The notes under the pieces are model-generated. The model saw only the letters and a list, made by a program, of their open reading frames with translations. It searched no databases and had not been told where the DNA came from. Made by a program: the position numbers and the translations under genes. DNA of 64,000 bases from Unio delphinus (lineage: Eukaryota > Mollusca > Bivalvia > Unionida > Unionidae), in contig JAQISU010000070.1 of NCBI GenBank assembly GCA_029339505.1, forward strand, positions 1,235,501 through 1,299,500, read 5' to 3'. Of the stretch, positions 1 through 14,100 are shown in pieces (the first letter of the stretch is position 1; each line of letters begins with the position of its first letter).

Positions 1-1268
1 ATTTTTTCTTCATCAGGTTGATTGGAATCCTTTATTACCTATTGTTATTTATATTTAATTTGTATTGTTCTGATTGTTCTCCATGATTATCTGTTATGTA
101 TATCTATATTGTGTATATCTATATTGTGCAGTCAACAATGTTCAGTAATAGTGTTTAGGGCTGATGTGACTAATGTCTTGTTATTTTGTAAGTAAAATAT
201 TAAATAGCTAATATTTTTCTCTGATTTTAGATTATATATTAAGATGAATATTGACTGAATATATTTGCTTACAGATGTTGAGTTGAGATCTAGTTGTTTT
301 TATTTTTGAGAATGTTCAAGAAGTTGTTTACAAATTTGATGGGAAAATGTCCCTCGTCCTGGCTCTGTTATTCTGCCATAGCTGCTTATATAACTGTTGT
401 TTTCTTAAAAAATACTCTTTCGTATGTTATGTAATTTTGATTTAATTATATCTGATTTAATCTAATTGCTTGTTTGTCTTCACTCTTTTCTTGCTGCATT
501 TTATAAGAGCTTAAACATAACACCTACTATAGCATTTACAGTGGATTCATTCTTATTGTTGTGCTTAGGTTTTATTTGAGAGGAACTTTTATTTAATATT
601 TTCATTCGAATGGCAAAGTGCTCAATATTTTCCAGCTAAATCACTAAATGGGATAATTGTAAATTCATTCAAAGACATTTTGGATTACCTGATTGTGATA
701 CATTAAGACCATTGGTACATTAGCACATTTGAGACTACTAGTACGTTCAATATTGGAATACATTCAAAACACCACTTGAATTCATTAAGCATACTATATA
801 ATTTTGGACTTGTGTTAAAATGTTTTAGGATTCAATTCAAAATACTATAATTTCTTTCAAAATTTTAACTTTGTATTCTAGAGGAAAAAAAAACATGAGC
901 ATAATCAATGTCAGTAGATTAGCTCTCATTATTTAGCATAACAAAAATAGCTTTTTTCAGGAGATTTTAATTTTCCTAAACCTTTCCAGAAAAATCATTT
1001 AATTTGTGTTGTGATCATCATTCATCTGCAGCTTATTATGTCATCCATGATTTCAAATCAGAAATGCTCCTCTCTACTCCTTGGATTGTAGTTGGGTGGC
1101 TAGGTGTTTACATTTGGGTGTCATCAGTGTACAATTAGTGAGACCCTGGATGATTATCTTTGACAAGTGAGAGTGGCTGGGCTGGATTGTAGTCCATTGT
1201 GGATACAATGTGTGACCTGTTTGACTAAATAGGACTTAAATCACAGTAAGTCTGCATTGTGAATGCCA
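1..1268. other. Non-coding AT-rich DNA
   Basis: No ORF of useful length, splice-bounded exon, RNA gene or repeat was recognised here. The sequence is AT-rich with scattered homopolymer runs, as expected of intergenic or intronic DNA. Confidence 0.6.
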
Positions 1269-1747
1269 AATACATACATACATACATACATACATCCATC
1301 CATCCATCCATCCATCCATCCATCCATGCATGCATGCATGCATGCATGCATGCATGCATGCATACATACATACATACATACATACATACATACATACATA
1401 CATACATACATACATACATACATACAATTACATACATACATACATACATACAATTACATTCATACATACATACATACATACATACATACATACATACATA
1501 CATACATACAATTACATACATACATACATACATACAATTACATTCATACATACATACATACATACATACATACATACATACATACATACATACATACATA
1601 CATACATACAATTACATTCATACATACATACATACATACATACATACATACATACATACATACATACATACATACATACATACAATTACATTCATACATA
1701 CATACATACATACATACATACATACATACATACATACATACATACAT

Positions 1748-1801
<54 letters not shown>

Positions 1802-1860
1802 CCATCCATCCATCCATCCATCCATCCATCCATCCATCCATACATACATACATACATACA
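1269..1860. repeat. Compound tetranucleotide microsatellite (CATA/CATC/CATG/CA)n
   Basis: A run of about 590 bp made of CATA, CATC and CATG tetramers plus a (CA)n tract at about 1764-1800. Several units are interrupted by CAATTACATT. The ORFs on both strands here encode only YIHT or MYVC repeats and are artefacts of a stop-free tetramer. Blocks of different tetramers side by side suggest point mutation followed by slippage. Confidence 0.97.
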
Positions 1861-1917
1861 ATAGAATTTTAAAATCTTATTACTTTTCATCTTTTAAATT
1901 GAAATGCTTCATGTTCA

Positions 1918-2049
1918 CTTTAATTTCAATGGTTTGCTTTCAATTTTAATTTCAATGGGTTTACTTTCAATTTTAATTTCAATGGTTTACTTTCAATTTT
2001 AATTTCAATGGGTTTACTTTCAATTTTAATTTCAATGGGTTTACTTTCA
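1918..2049. repeat. Short AT-rich minisatellite, about 28-bp unit
   Basis: About four to five tandem copies of a unit containing TTTCAATGGGTTTACTTTC, with one-base length variation between copies. It is non-coding. Confidence 0.85.
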
Positions 2050-2140
2050 TCAAGCTGTTTTTTCAATTTTGTGAATTTATTTTTCATTTATCTTTAATCA
2101 ACACCATATAGTTACTATTGTGCTGATATATCATTGAACC

Positions 2141-2430
2141 CTTTATTCAAACATATTATTTAATTAGAGGCAGTTGTAGGCAATATCACATTCTCTCACT
2201 TTATTCAAACATATTATTTAATTAGAGGCAGTTGTAGGCAATATCACATTCTCTCACTTTATTCAAACATATTATTTAATTAGAGGCAGTTGTAGGCAAT
2301 ACCACATTCTCTCACTTTATTCAAACATATTATTTAATTAGAGGCAGTTGTAGGCAATACCACATTCTCTCACTTTATTCAAACATATTATTTAATTAGA
2401 GGCAGTTGTAGGCAATATCACATTCTCTCA
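2141..2430. repeat. 58-bp minisatellite, five copies
   Basis: Exactly five tandem units of 58 bp (290 bp), each with the core AGAGGCAGTTGTAGGCAATA. Copies differ only at a T/C in the ATATCACA versus ATACCACA segment. The near-identity suggests recent expansion. Confidence 0.95.
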
Positions 2431-2580
2431 CTTTCATCTCACCTTACCTATTTAACTCTAATATGTTGTAAATCCATATTTTGGTCATTATTTATTTATG
2501 GAATTATTAATATGCTCAAAACCTGACACAATCACTCAGATTAATGCCACTGTATTGTTTTATGCAAGAATAAGAACTGA

Positions 2581-2584
<4 letters not shown>

Positions 2585-2670
<86 letters not shown>

Positions 2671-2692
2671 ATAATAATATAATAATAATAAA
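2585..2692. repeat. (AT)n followed by (TAA)n microsatellite
   Basis: About 80 bp of pure AT dinucleotide followed by about 25 bp of TAA/TAATA repeats. The reverse ORF across it (YIYIYI...) is a repeat artefact. Confidence 0.97.
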
Positions 2693-3321
2693 TGTAAAGT
2701 TACTAAGATATCTCTATGTGCACAACCAAAGAAATCAATAAAAAAAAACAAGTTATGTTATTTTGTGATTTTATATAACAAAATTCAAAAGACAACAAGA
2801 ATAAAGGATGAATAGCATAGACTTTAAATACAAATTCTATGCTTAAAATATTCTTTAAATTGAATATCCAAGAATTAGAAAAATGTCCACAGATTCTGCT
2901 TCTCAACATAGTATGTACTAAACTGGTATGATTCACCGAATTTCCATGATGTAGAAGGGAAGATAACTCCAGAATACTCTAAAAGTGAATGATGGGGATT
3001 GCCATAAAAATGGGCATTCTGAACATCACAGAAAAGAATGAAGCACATGGCCATGTGTAAATTCTGTCAGTTTTATGTCAAGTCAATGAAATATTTAGTT
3101 ATAAATGTTCACATTGAGTGAGTAGTATTGAAGCTTGGTGTACACATTATACATTGACACATGTACAGCTGTCGAATAAGCAAGGTCACATTTTTAATCA
3201 TTTGAATCATACAGATGATTGTACATTATTATTTCACATTCCTATCCACATGGAACCTTGGTATTAGTTAAATCATCCTGATATGACCAACTTTGATACT
3301 CCTCCATGGCTTATTAAGAAG
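2693..3321. other. Non-coding flank of the satellite
   Basis: No gene or repeat family recognised. Similarity to the 37-bp satellite starts abruptly at about 3322, so this is the left unique flank of the array. Confidence 0.6.
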
Positions 3322-3960
3322 CCCTAAATTAAACACATCCAAATAACACCACACCATGCCAGAAATAAAACATTCAAATAGCACCACACCTTGCCAGAAA
3401 TTAAACACATCCAAATAGCAACACACCTTGCCAGACATTAAACACATCCAAATAGGACCATACCTTGCCAGAAATAAAATAAATCCAAACAGCATACACA
3501 TCTTGAAAGAAATTAAACTCATCTGAATAGCATCACACCTTGCCAGAAATTAAACACATCCAAATAACACCACACCTTGCCAGAAAAAAAACACATCCAA
3601 ATAACACCACTTTGCCAGAAATTAAACATATCCAAATAACACATCTTGCCAGAAATTAAACACATCCAAATAGCACCACACCTTGTCAGAAATTAAACAC
3701 ATCCAAATAGCACCACACCTTGCCAGAAATTAAACACATCCAAATAACACCACACCTTGCCAGAATTTGAACACATCCAAATAGCACCACAACTTGCCAG
3801 AAATAACACATCAAAATAGCACCACACCTTGCCAGAAATAAAACACATCCAAACAGCATACACATCTTGAAAGAAATTAAACACATCTGAATAGCATCAC
3901 ACCTTGCCAGAAATTAAACACATCCAAATAACACCACTTTGCCAGAAATTAAACACATCC

Positions 3961-6900
3961 AAATAACACACCTTGCCAGAAATTAAACACATGCAAACAT
4001 CACACCTTGCCAGACATTAAACACATCCAAATAGGACCACACCTTCCCAGAAATAAAATACATCCAAACAGCATACACATCTTGAAAGAAATTAAACACA
4101 TCTGAATAGCATCACACCTTGCCAGAAATTAAACACATCCAAATAACACCACACCTTGCCAGAAATTAAACACATCCAAATAGCACCACACCTTGCCAGA
4201 AATTAAACACCTGCAAATAACACCACATCTTGCCAGAAATTAAACACATCCAAATAGGACCACACCTTGCCAGAAATAAAATACATCCAAACAGCATACA
4301 CATCTTGAAAGAAATTAAACACATCTGAATAGCATCACACCTTGCCAGAAATTAAACACATCCAAATAACACCACACCTTGCCAGAAATTAAACACATCC
4401 AAATAGCACCACACCTTGCCAGAAATTAAACACATCCAAATAGCACCACACCATGCCAGAAATAAAATACATCCAAACAGCATACACATCTTGAAAGAAA
4501 TTAAACACATCTGAATAGCATCACACCTTGCCATAAATTAAACACATCCAAATAACACCACACCTTGCCAGAAATTAAACACATCTAAATAGCATCACAC
4601 CTTGCCAGAAATAAAACACATCCAAATAGCACCACACCTTGCCATAAATTAAACACATCCAAATAACACCACACCTTGCCAGAAATTAAACACATCCAAA
4701 TAGCACCACACCTTGCCAAAAATAACACATCCAAATAGCAAAACACCTTGCCAGAAATTAAACACATCAAATTAGCACCACACCTTCCCAGAAATTAAAC
4801 ACATCAAAATAGCACCACACCTTGCCAGAAATAAAACACATCCAAACAGCATACACATCTTGAAAGAAATTAAACACATCTGAATAGCATCACACCTTGC
4901 CAGAAATTAAACACATCCAAATAACACCACACCTTGCCAGAAATTAAACACATCCAAATAGCACCACACCTTGCCAGAAATAAAACATCCAAATAACACC
5001 ACTTTGCCAGAAATTAAACACATCCAAATAACACACCTTGCCAGAAATTAAACACATCCAAATAGCACCACACCTTGCCAGAAAAAAAACACATCCAAAT
5101 AACACCACACCTTGACAGAAATTAAATACATCCAAATAGCACCACACCTTGCCAGAAATTAAACACATGCAAATAACACCACACCTTGCCAGAAATAAAA
5201 TACATCCAAATAGCACCACACCTTGCCAGAAATTAAACACATGCAAATAACACCACACCTTGCCAGAAATTAAATACATCCAAAAAGCACCACACCTTGC
5301 CAGAAATTAAACACATCCAAATAACACCACACCTTGATAGAAATTAAACACATCCAAATAGCACCACACCTTGCCAGAAATAACACATCCTAATAGCACC
5401 ACACCTTGCCAGAAATTAAACACATCAAAAAAGCACCACACCTTGCCAGAAATTAAACATATCAAAATAGCACCACACCTTGCCAGAAATAAAACACATC
5501 CAAACAGCATACACATCTTGAAAGAAATTAAACACATCTGAATAGCATCACACCTTGCCAGAAATTAAACACATCCAAATAACACCACACCTTGCCAGAA
5601 ATTAAACACATCCAAATAGCACCACACCTTCCCAGAAATAAAACACATCCAAATAACACCACACCTTGCCAGAAATTAAACACATCCAAAAAACACCACA
5701 CCTTGCCAGATATTAAACATACAAAACAGCACCACACCTTGCCATAAATTAAACACATCCAAATAGAACCACACCTTGCCAGAAATAAAATACATCCAAA
5801 CAGCATACAAATCTTGCCAGAAATTAAACACATGCAAATACCACCACACCTTGCCAGAAATTAAACACATCCAAATAGGACCACACCTTGCCAGAAATAA
5901 AATACATCCAAACAGCATACACATCTTGAAAGAAATTAAACACATCTGAATCGCATCACACCTTGCCAGAAATTAAACACATCCAAATAACACCACACCT
6001 TGCCAGAAATTAAACACATCCAAATAACACACCTTGCCAGAAATTAAACACATGCAAACACCACACCTTGCCAGAAATTAAACATATCCAAATAGGACCA
6101 CACCTTGCCAGAAATAAAATACATCCAAACAGCATACACATCTTGAAAGAAATTAAACACATCTGAATAGCATCACACCTTGCCAGAAATTAAACACATC
6201 CAAATAACACCACACCTTGCCAGAAATTAAACACATCCAAATAGCACCACACCTTGCCAGAAATTAAACACATGCAAATAACACCACATCTTGCCAGAAA
6301 TTAAACACATCCAAATAGGACCACACCTTGCCAGAAATAAAATACATCCAAACAGCATACACATCTTGAAAGAAATTAAACACATCTGAATAGCATCACA
6401 CCTTGCCAGAAATTAAATACATCCAAATAACACCACACCTTGCCAGAAATTAAACACATCCAAATAGCACCACACCATGCCAGAAATAAAATACATCCAA
6501 ACAGCATACACATCTTGAAAGAAATTAAACACATCTGAATAGCACAACACCTTGCCAGAAATTAAACACATCCAAATAACACCACACCTTGCCAGAAATT
6601 AAACACATCCAAGCACCACACCTTGCCAGAAATTAAACACATCCAAATAGCACCACTCCTTGCCAGAAATTAAACACATCCAAATAACACCACACCTTGC
6701 CAGAAAAAACACATCCAAATAGCACCACACCTTGCCAGAAATGAAACACATCAAAATAGCACCACACCTTGCCAGAAATTAAACACATCAAAATAGCACC
6801 ACACCTTGCCAGAAATAAAACACATCAAAACAGCATACACATCTTGAAAGAAATTAAACACATCTGAATAGCATCACACCTTGCCAGAAATTAAACACAT

Positions 6901-9900
6901 CCAAATAACACCACACCTTGCCAGAAATTAAACACATCCAAATAGCACCACATCTTGCCAGAAATAAAACATCCAAATAACACCACTGTGCCAGAAATTA
7001 AACACATCCAAATAACACACCTTGCCAGAAATTAAACACATCCAAATAGCACCACACCTTGCCAGAAATAAAACACATCCAAATAACACCACACCTTGCC
7101 AGAAATTAAATACATCCAAAGAACACCACACCTTGCCAGAAATTAAACACATCCAAATAACACCACACCTTGCCAGAAATTAAACACATCCAAATAGCAT
7201 CACACCTTGCCAGAAATTAAACACATCCGAATAACACCAAACCTTGCCAGAAATTAAACACATGCAAATAACACCACACCTTGCCAGAAATTAAATACAT
7301 CCAAATAGCACCACACCTTGCCAGAAATTAAACACATGCAAATAACACCACACCATGCCAGAAATTAAACACATCCAAATAGGACCACACCTTGCCAGAA
7401 ATAAAAAAAATCCAAACAGCATACACATCTTGAAAGAAATTAAACACATCTGAATAGTATCACACCTTGCCAGAAATTAAACACATCCAACTAACAACAC
7501 ACCTTGCCAGAAATTAAACATATCCAAATAGCACCACACCATGCCAGAAATAAAATGCATCCGAACAGCATACACATCTTGAAAGAAATTAAACACATCT
7601 GAATAGCATCACACCTTGCCAGAAATTAAACACATCCAAATAAAACCACACCTTGCCAGAAATTAAACACATCCAAATAGCACCACACCTTGCCAGAAAT
7701 AAAACACATCCAAATAGCACCACACCTTGCCAGAAATTAAACACATCCAAATAACACCCCACCTTGCCAGAAATTAAACACATCCAAATAGCACCACACC
7801 TTGCCAGAAATAACACATCCAAATAGCACCACACCTTGCCAGAAATTAAACACATCAAAAAAGCACCACACCTTGCCAGAAATCAAACACATCAAAATAG
7901 CACCACACCTTGCCAGAAATAAAACACATTCAAACAGCATACACATCTTGAAATAAATTAAACACATCTGAATAGCATCACACCTTGCCAGAAATTAAAC
8001 ACATGCAAATAACACCACACCTTGCCAGAAATTAAACACATCCAAATAACACCACACCTTGCCAGAAATTAAACACATCCAAATAACACACCTTGCCAGA
8101 AATTAAACACATGCAAACACCACACCTTGCCAGAAATTAAACACATCCAAATAGGACCACACCTTGCCAGAAATAAAATACATCCAAACAGCATACACAT
8201 CTTGAAAGAAATTAAACACATCTGAATAGTATCATACCTTGCCAGAAATTAAACACATCCAAATAACACCACACCTTGCCAGAAATTAAACACATCCAAA
8301 TAGCACCACACCTTGCCAGAAATTAAACACATGCAAATAACACCACATCTTGCCAGAAATTAAACACATCCAAATAGGACCACACCTTGCCAGAAATAAA
8401 ATACATCCAAACAGCATACACATCTTGAAAGAAATTAAACACATCTGAATAGCATCACACCTTGCCAGAAATTAAATACATCCAAATAACACCACACCTT
8501 GCCAGAAATTAAACATATCCAAATAGCACCACACCATGCCAGAAATAAAATACATCCAAACAGCATACACATCTTGAAAGAAATTAAACACATCTGAATA
8601 GCATCACACCTTGCCAGAAATTAAACACATCCAAATAACACCACACCTTGCCAGAAATTAAACACATCCAAGCACCACACCTTGCCAGAAATTAAACACA
8701 TCCAAATAGCACCACTCCTTGCCAGAAATTAAACAAATCCAAATAATACCACACCTTGCCAGAAATAACACATCCAAATAGCACCACACCTTGCCAGAAA
8801 TAACACATCCAAATAGCACCACACCTTGCCAGAAATTAAACACATCAAAAAAGCACCACACCTTGCCAGAAATTAAACACATCAAAATAGCACCACACCT
8901 TGCCAGAAATAAAATACATCCAAACAGCATACACATCTTGAAAGAAATTAAACACATCTGAATAGCATCACACCTTGCCAGAAATTAAACACATCCAAAT
9001 AACACCACACCTTGCCAGAAATTAAACACATCCAAATAGCACCACATCTTGCCAGAAATAAAACATCCAAATAATACCACTTTGCCAGAAATTAAACACA
9101 TCCAAATAACACACCTTGCCAGAAATTAAACACATCCAAATAGCACCACACCTTGCCAGAAATAAAACACATCCAAATAACACCACACCTTGCCAGAAAT
9201 TAAATACATCCAAAGAGCACCACACCTTGCCAGAAATTAAACACATCCAAATAACACCACACCTTGCCAGAAATTAAACACATCCAAATAGCATCACACC
9301 TTGCCAGAAATTAAACACATCCAAATAACACCACACCTTGCCAGAAATTAAACACATGCAAATAACACCACACCTTGCCAGAAATTAAATACATCCAAAT
9401 AGCACCACACCTTGCCAGAAATTAAACACATGCAAATAACACCACACCTTGCCAGAAATTAAACACATCCAAATAGGACCACACCTTGCCAGAAATAAAA
9501 TACATCCAAACAGCATACACATCTTGAAAGAAATTAAACACATCTAAATAGTATCACACCTTGCCAGAAATTAAACACATCCAAATAACACCACACCTTG
9601 CCAGAAATTACACACATCCAAATAGCACCACACCATGCCAGAAATATAATACACCCAAACAGCATACACATCTTGAAAGAAATTAAACACATCTGAATAG
9701 CATCACACCTTGCCAGAAATTAAACACATCCAAATAACACCACACCTTGCCAGAAATTAAACACATCCAAATAGCACCACACCTTGCCAGAAATAAAACA
9801 CATCCAAATAGCACCACACCTTGCCAGAAATTAAACACATCCAAATAACACCACACCTTGCCAGAAATTAAACACATCCAAATAGGACCACACCTTGCCA

Positions 9901-10140
9901 GAAATAACACATCCAAATAGCACCACACCATGCCAGAAATTAAACACATCAAAAAAGCACCACACCTTGCCAGAAACTAAACACATCAAAATAGCACCAC
10001 ACCTTGCCAGAAATAAAACACATTCAAACAGCATACACATCTTGAAATAAATTAAACACATCTGAATAGCATCACACCTTGCCAGAAATTAATCACATCC
10101 AAATAACACCACACCTTGCCAGAAATTAAACACATCCAAA
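3961..10140. repeat. Left satellite domain, about 2.06-kb higher-order repeat, three copies
   Basis: A distinctive variant pair (a short AAATAACACACC monomer followed by one with CATGCAAACA and a deletion) starts at 3961, 6022 and 8081, giving spacings of 2061 and 2059 bp. Between about 6.9 and 8.0 kb the offset to the next copy becomes 2094 bp, one monomer more. Copies carry several private differences each, so this domain is older or less homogenised than the middle one. Confidence 0.75.
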
Positions 10141-11196
10141 TAGCACCACACCTTGCCAGAAATAAAACACATCCAAATAACACCACACCTTGCCAGATAT
10201 TAAACATACAAAACAGCACCACACCTTGCCATAAATTAAACACGTCCAAATAGGACCACACCTTGCCAGAAATAAAATACATCCAAATAGCATACAAATC
10301 TTGCCAGAAATTAAACACATGCAAATAACACCACACCTTGCCAGAAATTAAACACATCCAAATAGGACCACACCTTGCCAGAAATAAAATACATCCAAAC
10401 AGCATACACATCTTGAAAGAAATTAAACACATCTGAATAGCATCACACCTTGCCAGAAATTAAACACATCCAAATAACACCACACCTTGCCAGAAATAAA
10501 ACACATCCAAATAGCACCACACCTTGCCAGAAATTAAACATATCCAAATAACACCACACCTTGCCAGAAATTAAACACATCCAAATAGCACCACACCTTG
10601 CCAGAAATAACACATCCAAATAGCACCACACCTTGCCAGAAATTAAACACATCAAAAAAGCACCACACCTTGCCAGAAATTAAACACATCCAAAGAGGAC
10701 CACACCTTGCCAGAAATAAAACACATCCAAACAGCATACACATCTTGAAAGAAATTAAACACATCTGAATAGCATCACACCTTGCCAGAAATTAAACACA
10801 TCCAAACAACACCACACCTTGCCAGAAATTAAACACATCCAAATAGCACCACACCTTGCCAGAAATAAAACACATCCAAATAACACCACACCTTGCCAGA
10901 AATTAAACACATCCAAATAACACCACACCTTGCCAGATATTAAACATACAAAACAGCACCACACCTTGCCATAAATTAAACACATCCAAATAGGACCACA
11001 CCTTGCCAGAAATAAAATACACCCAAACAGCATACAAATCTTGCCAGAAGTTAAACACATGCAAATAACACCACACCTTGCCAGAAATTAAACACATCCA
11101 AATAGGACCACACCTTGCCAGAAATAAAATACATCCAAACAGCATACACATCTTGAAAGAAATTAAACACATCTGAATCGCATCACACCTTGCCAG

Positions 11197-14100
11197 AAAT
11201 TAAACACATCCAAATAACACCACACCTTGCCAGAAATTAAACACATCCAAATAACACACCTTGCCAGAAATTAAACACATGCAAACACCACACCTTGCCA
11301 GAAATTAAACACATCCAAATAGGACCACACCTTGCCAGAAATAAAATACATCCAAACAGAATACACATCTTGAAAGAAATTAAACACATCTGAATAGCAT
11401 CACACCTTGCCAGAAATTAAACACATCCAAATAACACCACACCTTGCCAGAAATTAAACACATCCAAATAGCACCAAACCTTGCCAGAAATTAAACACAT
11501 GCAAATAACACACCTTGCCAGAAATTAAAAACATCCAAATAGCATCACACCTTGCCAGAAATTAAACACATCCAAATAACACCACACCTTGCCAGAAATT
11601 AAACACATGCAAATAACACCACACCTTGCCAGAAATTAAATACATCCAAATAGCACCACACCTTGCCAGAAATTAGACACATGCAAATAACACCACACCT
11701 TGCCAGAAATTAAAGACATCCAAATAGGACCACACCTTGCCAGATATAAAATACATCCAAACAGCATACACATCTTGAAAGAAATTAAACACATCTGAAT
11801 TGTATCACACCTTGCCAGAAATCAAAAACACATCCAAATAACACCACACCTTGCCAGAAATTAAACACATCCAAATAGCACCACACCATGCCAGAAATAA
11901 AATACATCCAAACAGCAAACACATCTTGAAAGAAATTAAACACATCTGAATAGCATCACACCTTGCCAGAAATTCAACACATCCAAATAACACCACACCT
12001 TGCCAGAAATTAAACACATCCAAATAGCACCACACCTTGCCAGAAATAAAACACATCCAAATAGCACCACACCTTGCCAGAAATTAAACACATCCAAATA
12101 ACACCACACCTTGCCAGAAATTAAACACATCCAAATAGCACCACACCTTGCCAGAAATAACACATCCAAATAGCACCACACCTTGCCAGAAATTAAACAC
12201 ATCAAAAAAGCACCACACCTTGCCAGAAATTAAACACATCAAAATAGCACCACACCTTGCCAGAAATAAAACACATTCAAACAGCATACACATCTTGAAA
12301 TAAATTAAACACATCTGAATAGCATCACACCTTGCCAGAAATTAAACACATCCAAATAACACCACACCTTGCCAGAAATTAAACACATCCAAATAGCACC
12401 ACACCTTGCCAGAAATAAAACACATCCAAATAACACCACACCTTGCCAGATATTAAACACACAAAACAGCACCACACCTTGCCATAAATTAAACACGTCC
12501 AAATAGGACCACACCTTGCCAAAAATAAAATACATCCAAACAGCATACAAATCTTGCCAGAAATTAAACACATGCAAATAACACCACACCTTGCCAGAAA
12601 TTAAACACATCCAAATAGGACCACACCTTGCCAGAAATAAAATACATCCAAACAGCATACACATCTTGAAAGAAATTAAACACATCTGAATAGCATCACA
12701 CCTTGCCAGAAATTAAACACATCCAAATAACACCACACCTTGCCAGAAATTAAACACATCCAAATAGCACCACACCTTGCCAGAAATAAAACACATCCAA
12801 ATAGCACCACACCTTGCCAGAAATTAAACACATCCAAATAACACCACACCTTGCCAGAAATTAAACACATCCAAATAGCACCACACCTTGCCAGAAATAA
12901 CACATCCAAATAGCACCACACCTTGCCAGAAATTAAACACATCCAAATAGCACCACACCTTGCCAGAAATTAAACACATCAAAATAGCACCACACCTTGC
13001 CAGAAATAAAACACATCCAAACAGCATACACATCTTGAAAGAAATTCAACACATCTGAATAGCATCACACCTTGCCAGAAATTAAACACATCCAAATAAC
13101 ACCACACCTTGCCAGAAATTAAACACATCCAAATAGCACCACACCTTGCCAGAAATAAAACACATCTAAATAACACCACACCTTGCCAGATATTAAACAT
13201 ACAAAACAGCACCACATCGTGCCATACATTAAACACATCCAAATAGGACCAGACCTTGCCAGAAATAAAATACATCCAAACAGCATACAAATCTTGCCAG
13301 AAATTAAACACATGCAAATAACACCACACCTTGCCAGAAATTAAACACATCCAAATAGGACCACACCTTGCCAGAAATAAAATACATCCAAACAGCATAC
13401 ACATCTTGAAAGAAATTAAACACATCTGAATAGCATCACACCTTGCCAGAAATTAAACACATCCAAATAACACCACACCTTGCCAGAAATAAAACACATC
13501 AAAATAGCACCACACCTTGCCAGAAATAAAACACATTCAAACAGCATACACATCTTGAAATCAATTAAACACATCTGAATAGCATCGCACCTTGCCAGAA
13601 ATTAAACACATCCAAATAACACAACACCTTGCCAGAAATTAAACACATCCAAACAGCACCACACCTTGCCAGAAATAAAACACATCCAAATAACACCACA
13701 CCTTGCCAGATATTAAGCATACAAAGCAGCACCACACCTTGCCATAAATTAAACACCTCCAGATAGGACCACACCTTGCCAGAAATAAAATACATCCAAA
13801 CAGCATACAAATCTTGCCAGAAATTAAACACATGCAAATAACACCACACCTTGCCAGAAATTAAACACATCCAAATAGGACCACACCTTGCCAGAAATAA
13901 AATACATCCAAACAGCATACACATCTTGAAAGAAATTAAACACATCTGAATAGCATCACACCTTGCCAGAAATTAAACACATCCAAATAACACCACACCT
14001 TGACAGAAATTAAACACATCCAAATAGCACCACACCTTGCCAGAAATAAAACACATCCAAATAGCACCATTCCTTGCCAGAAATTAAACACATCCAAATA

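Noticed and set aside
1225..1949. ORFs of up to 228 residues (YIHTYIHT..., MYVCMYVC...)
   Set aside because: They are produced by a stop-free tetranucleotide microsatellite on both strands.
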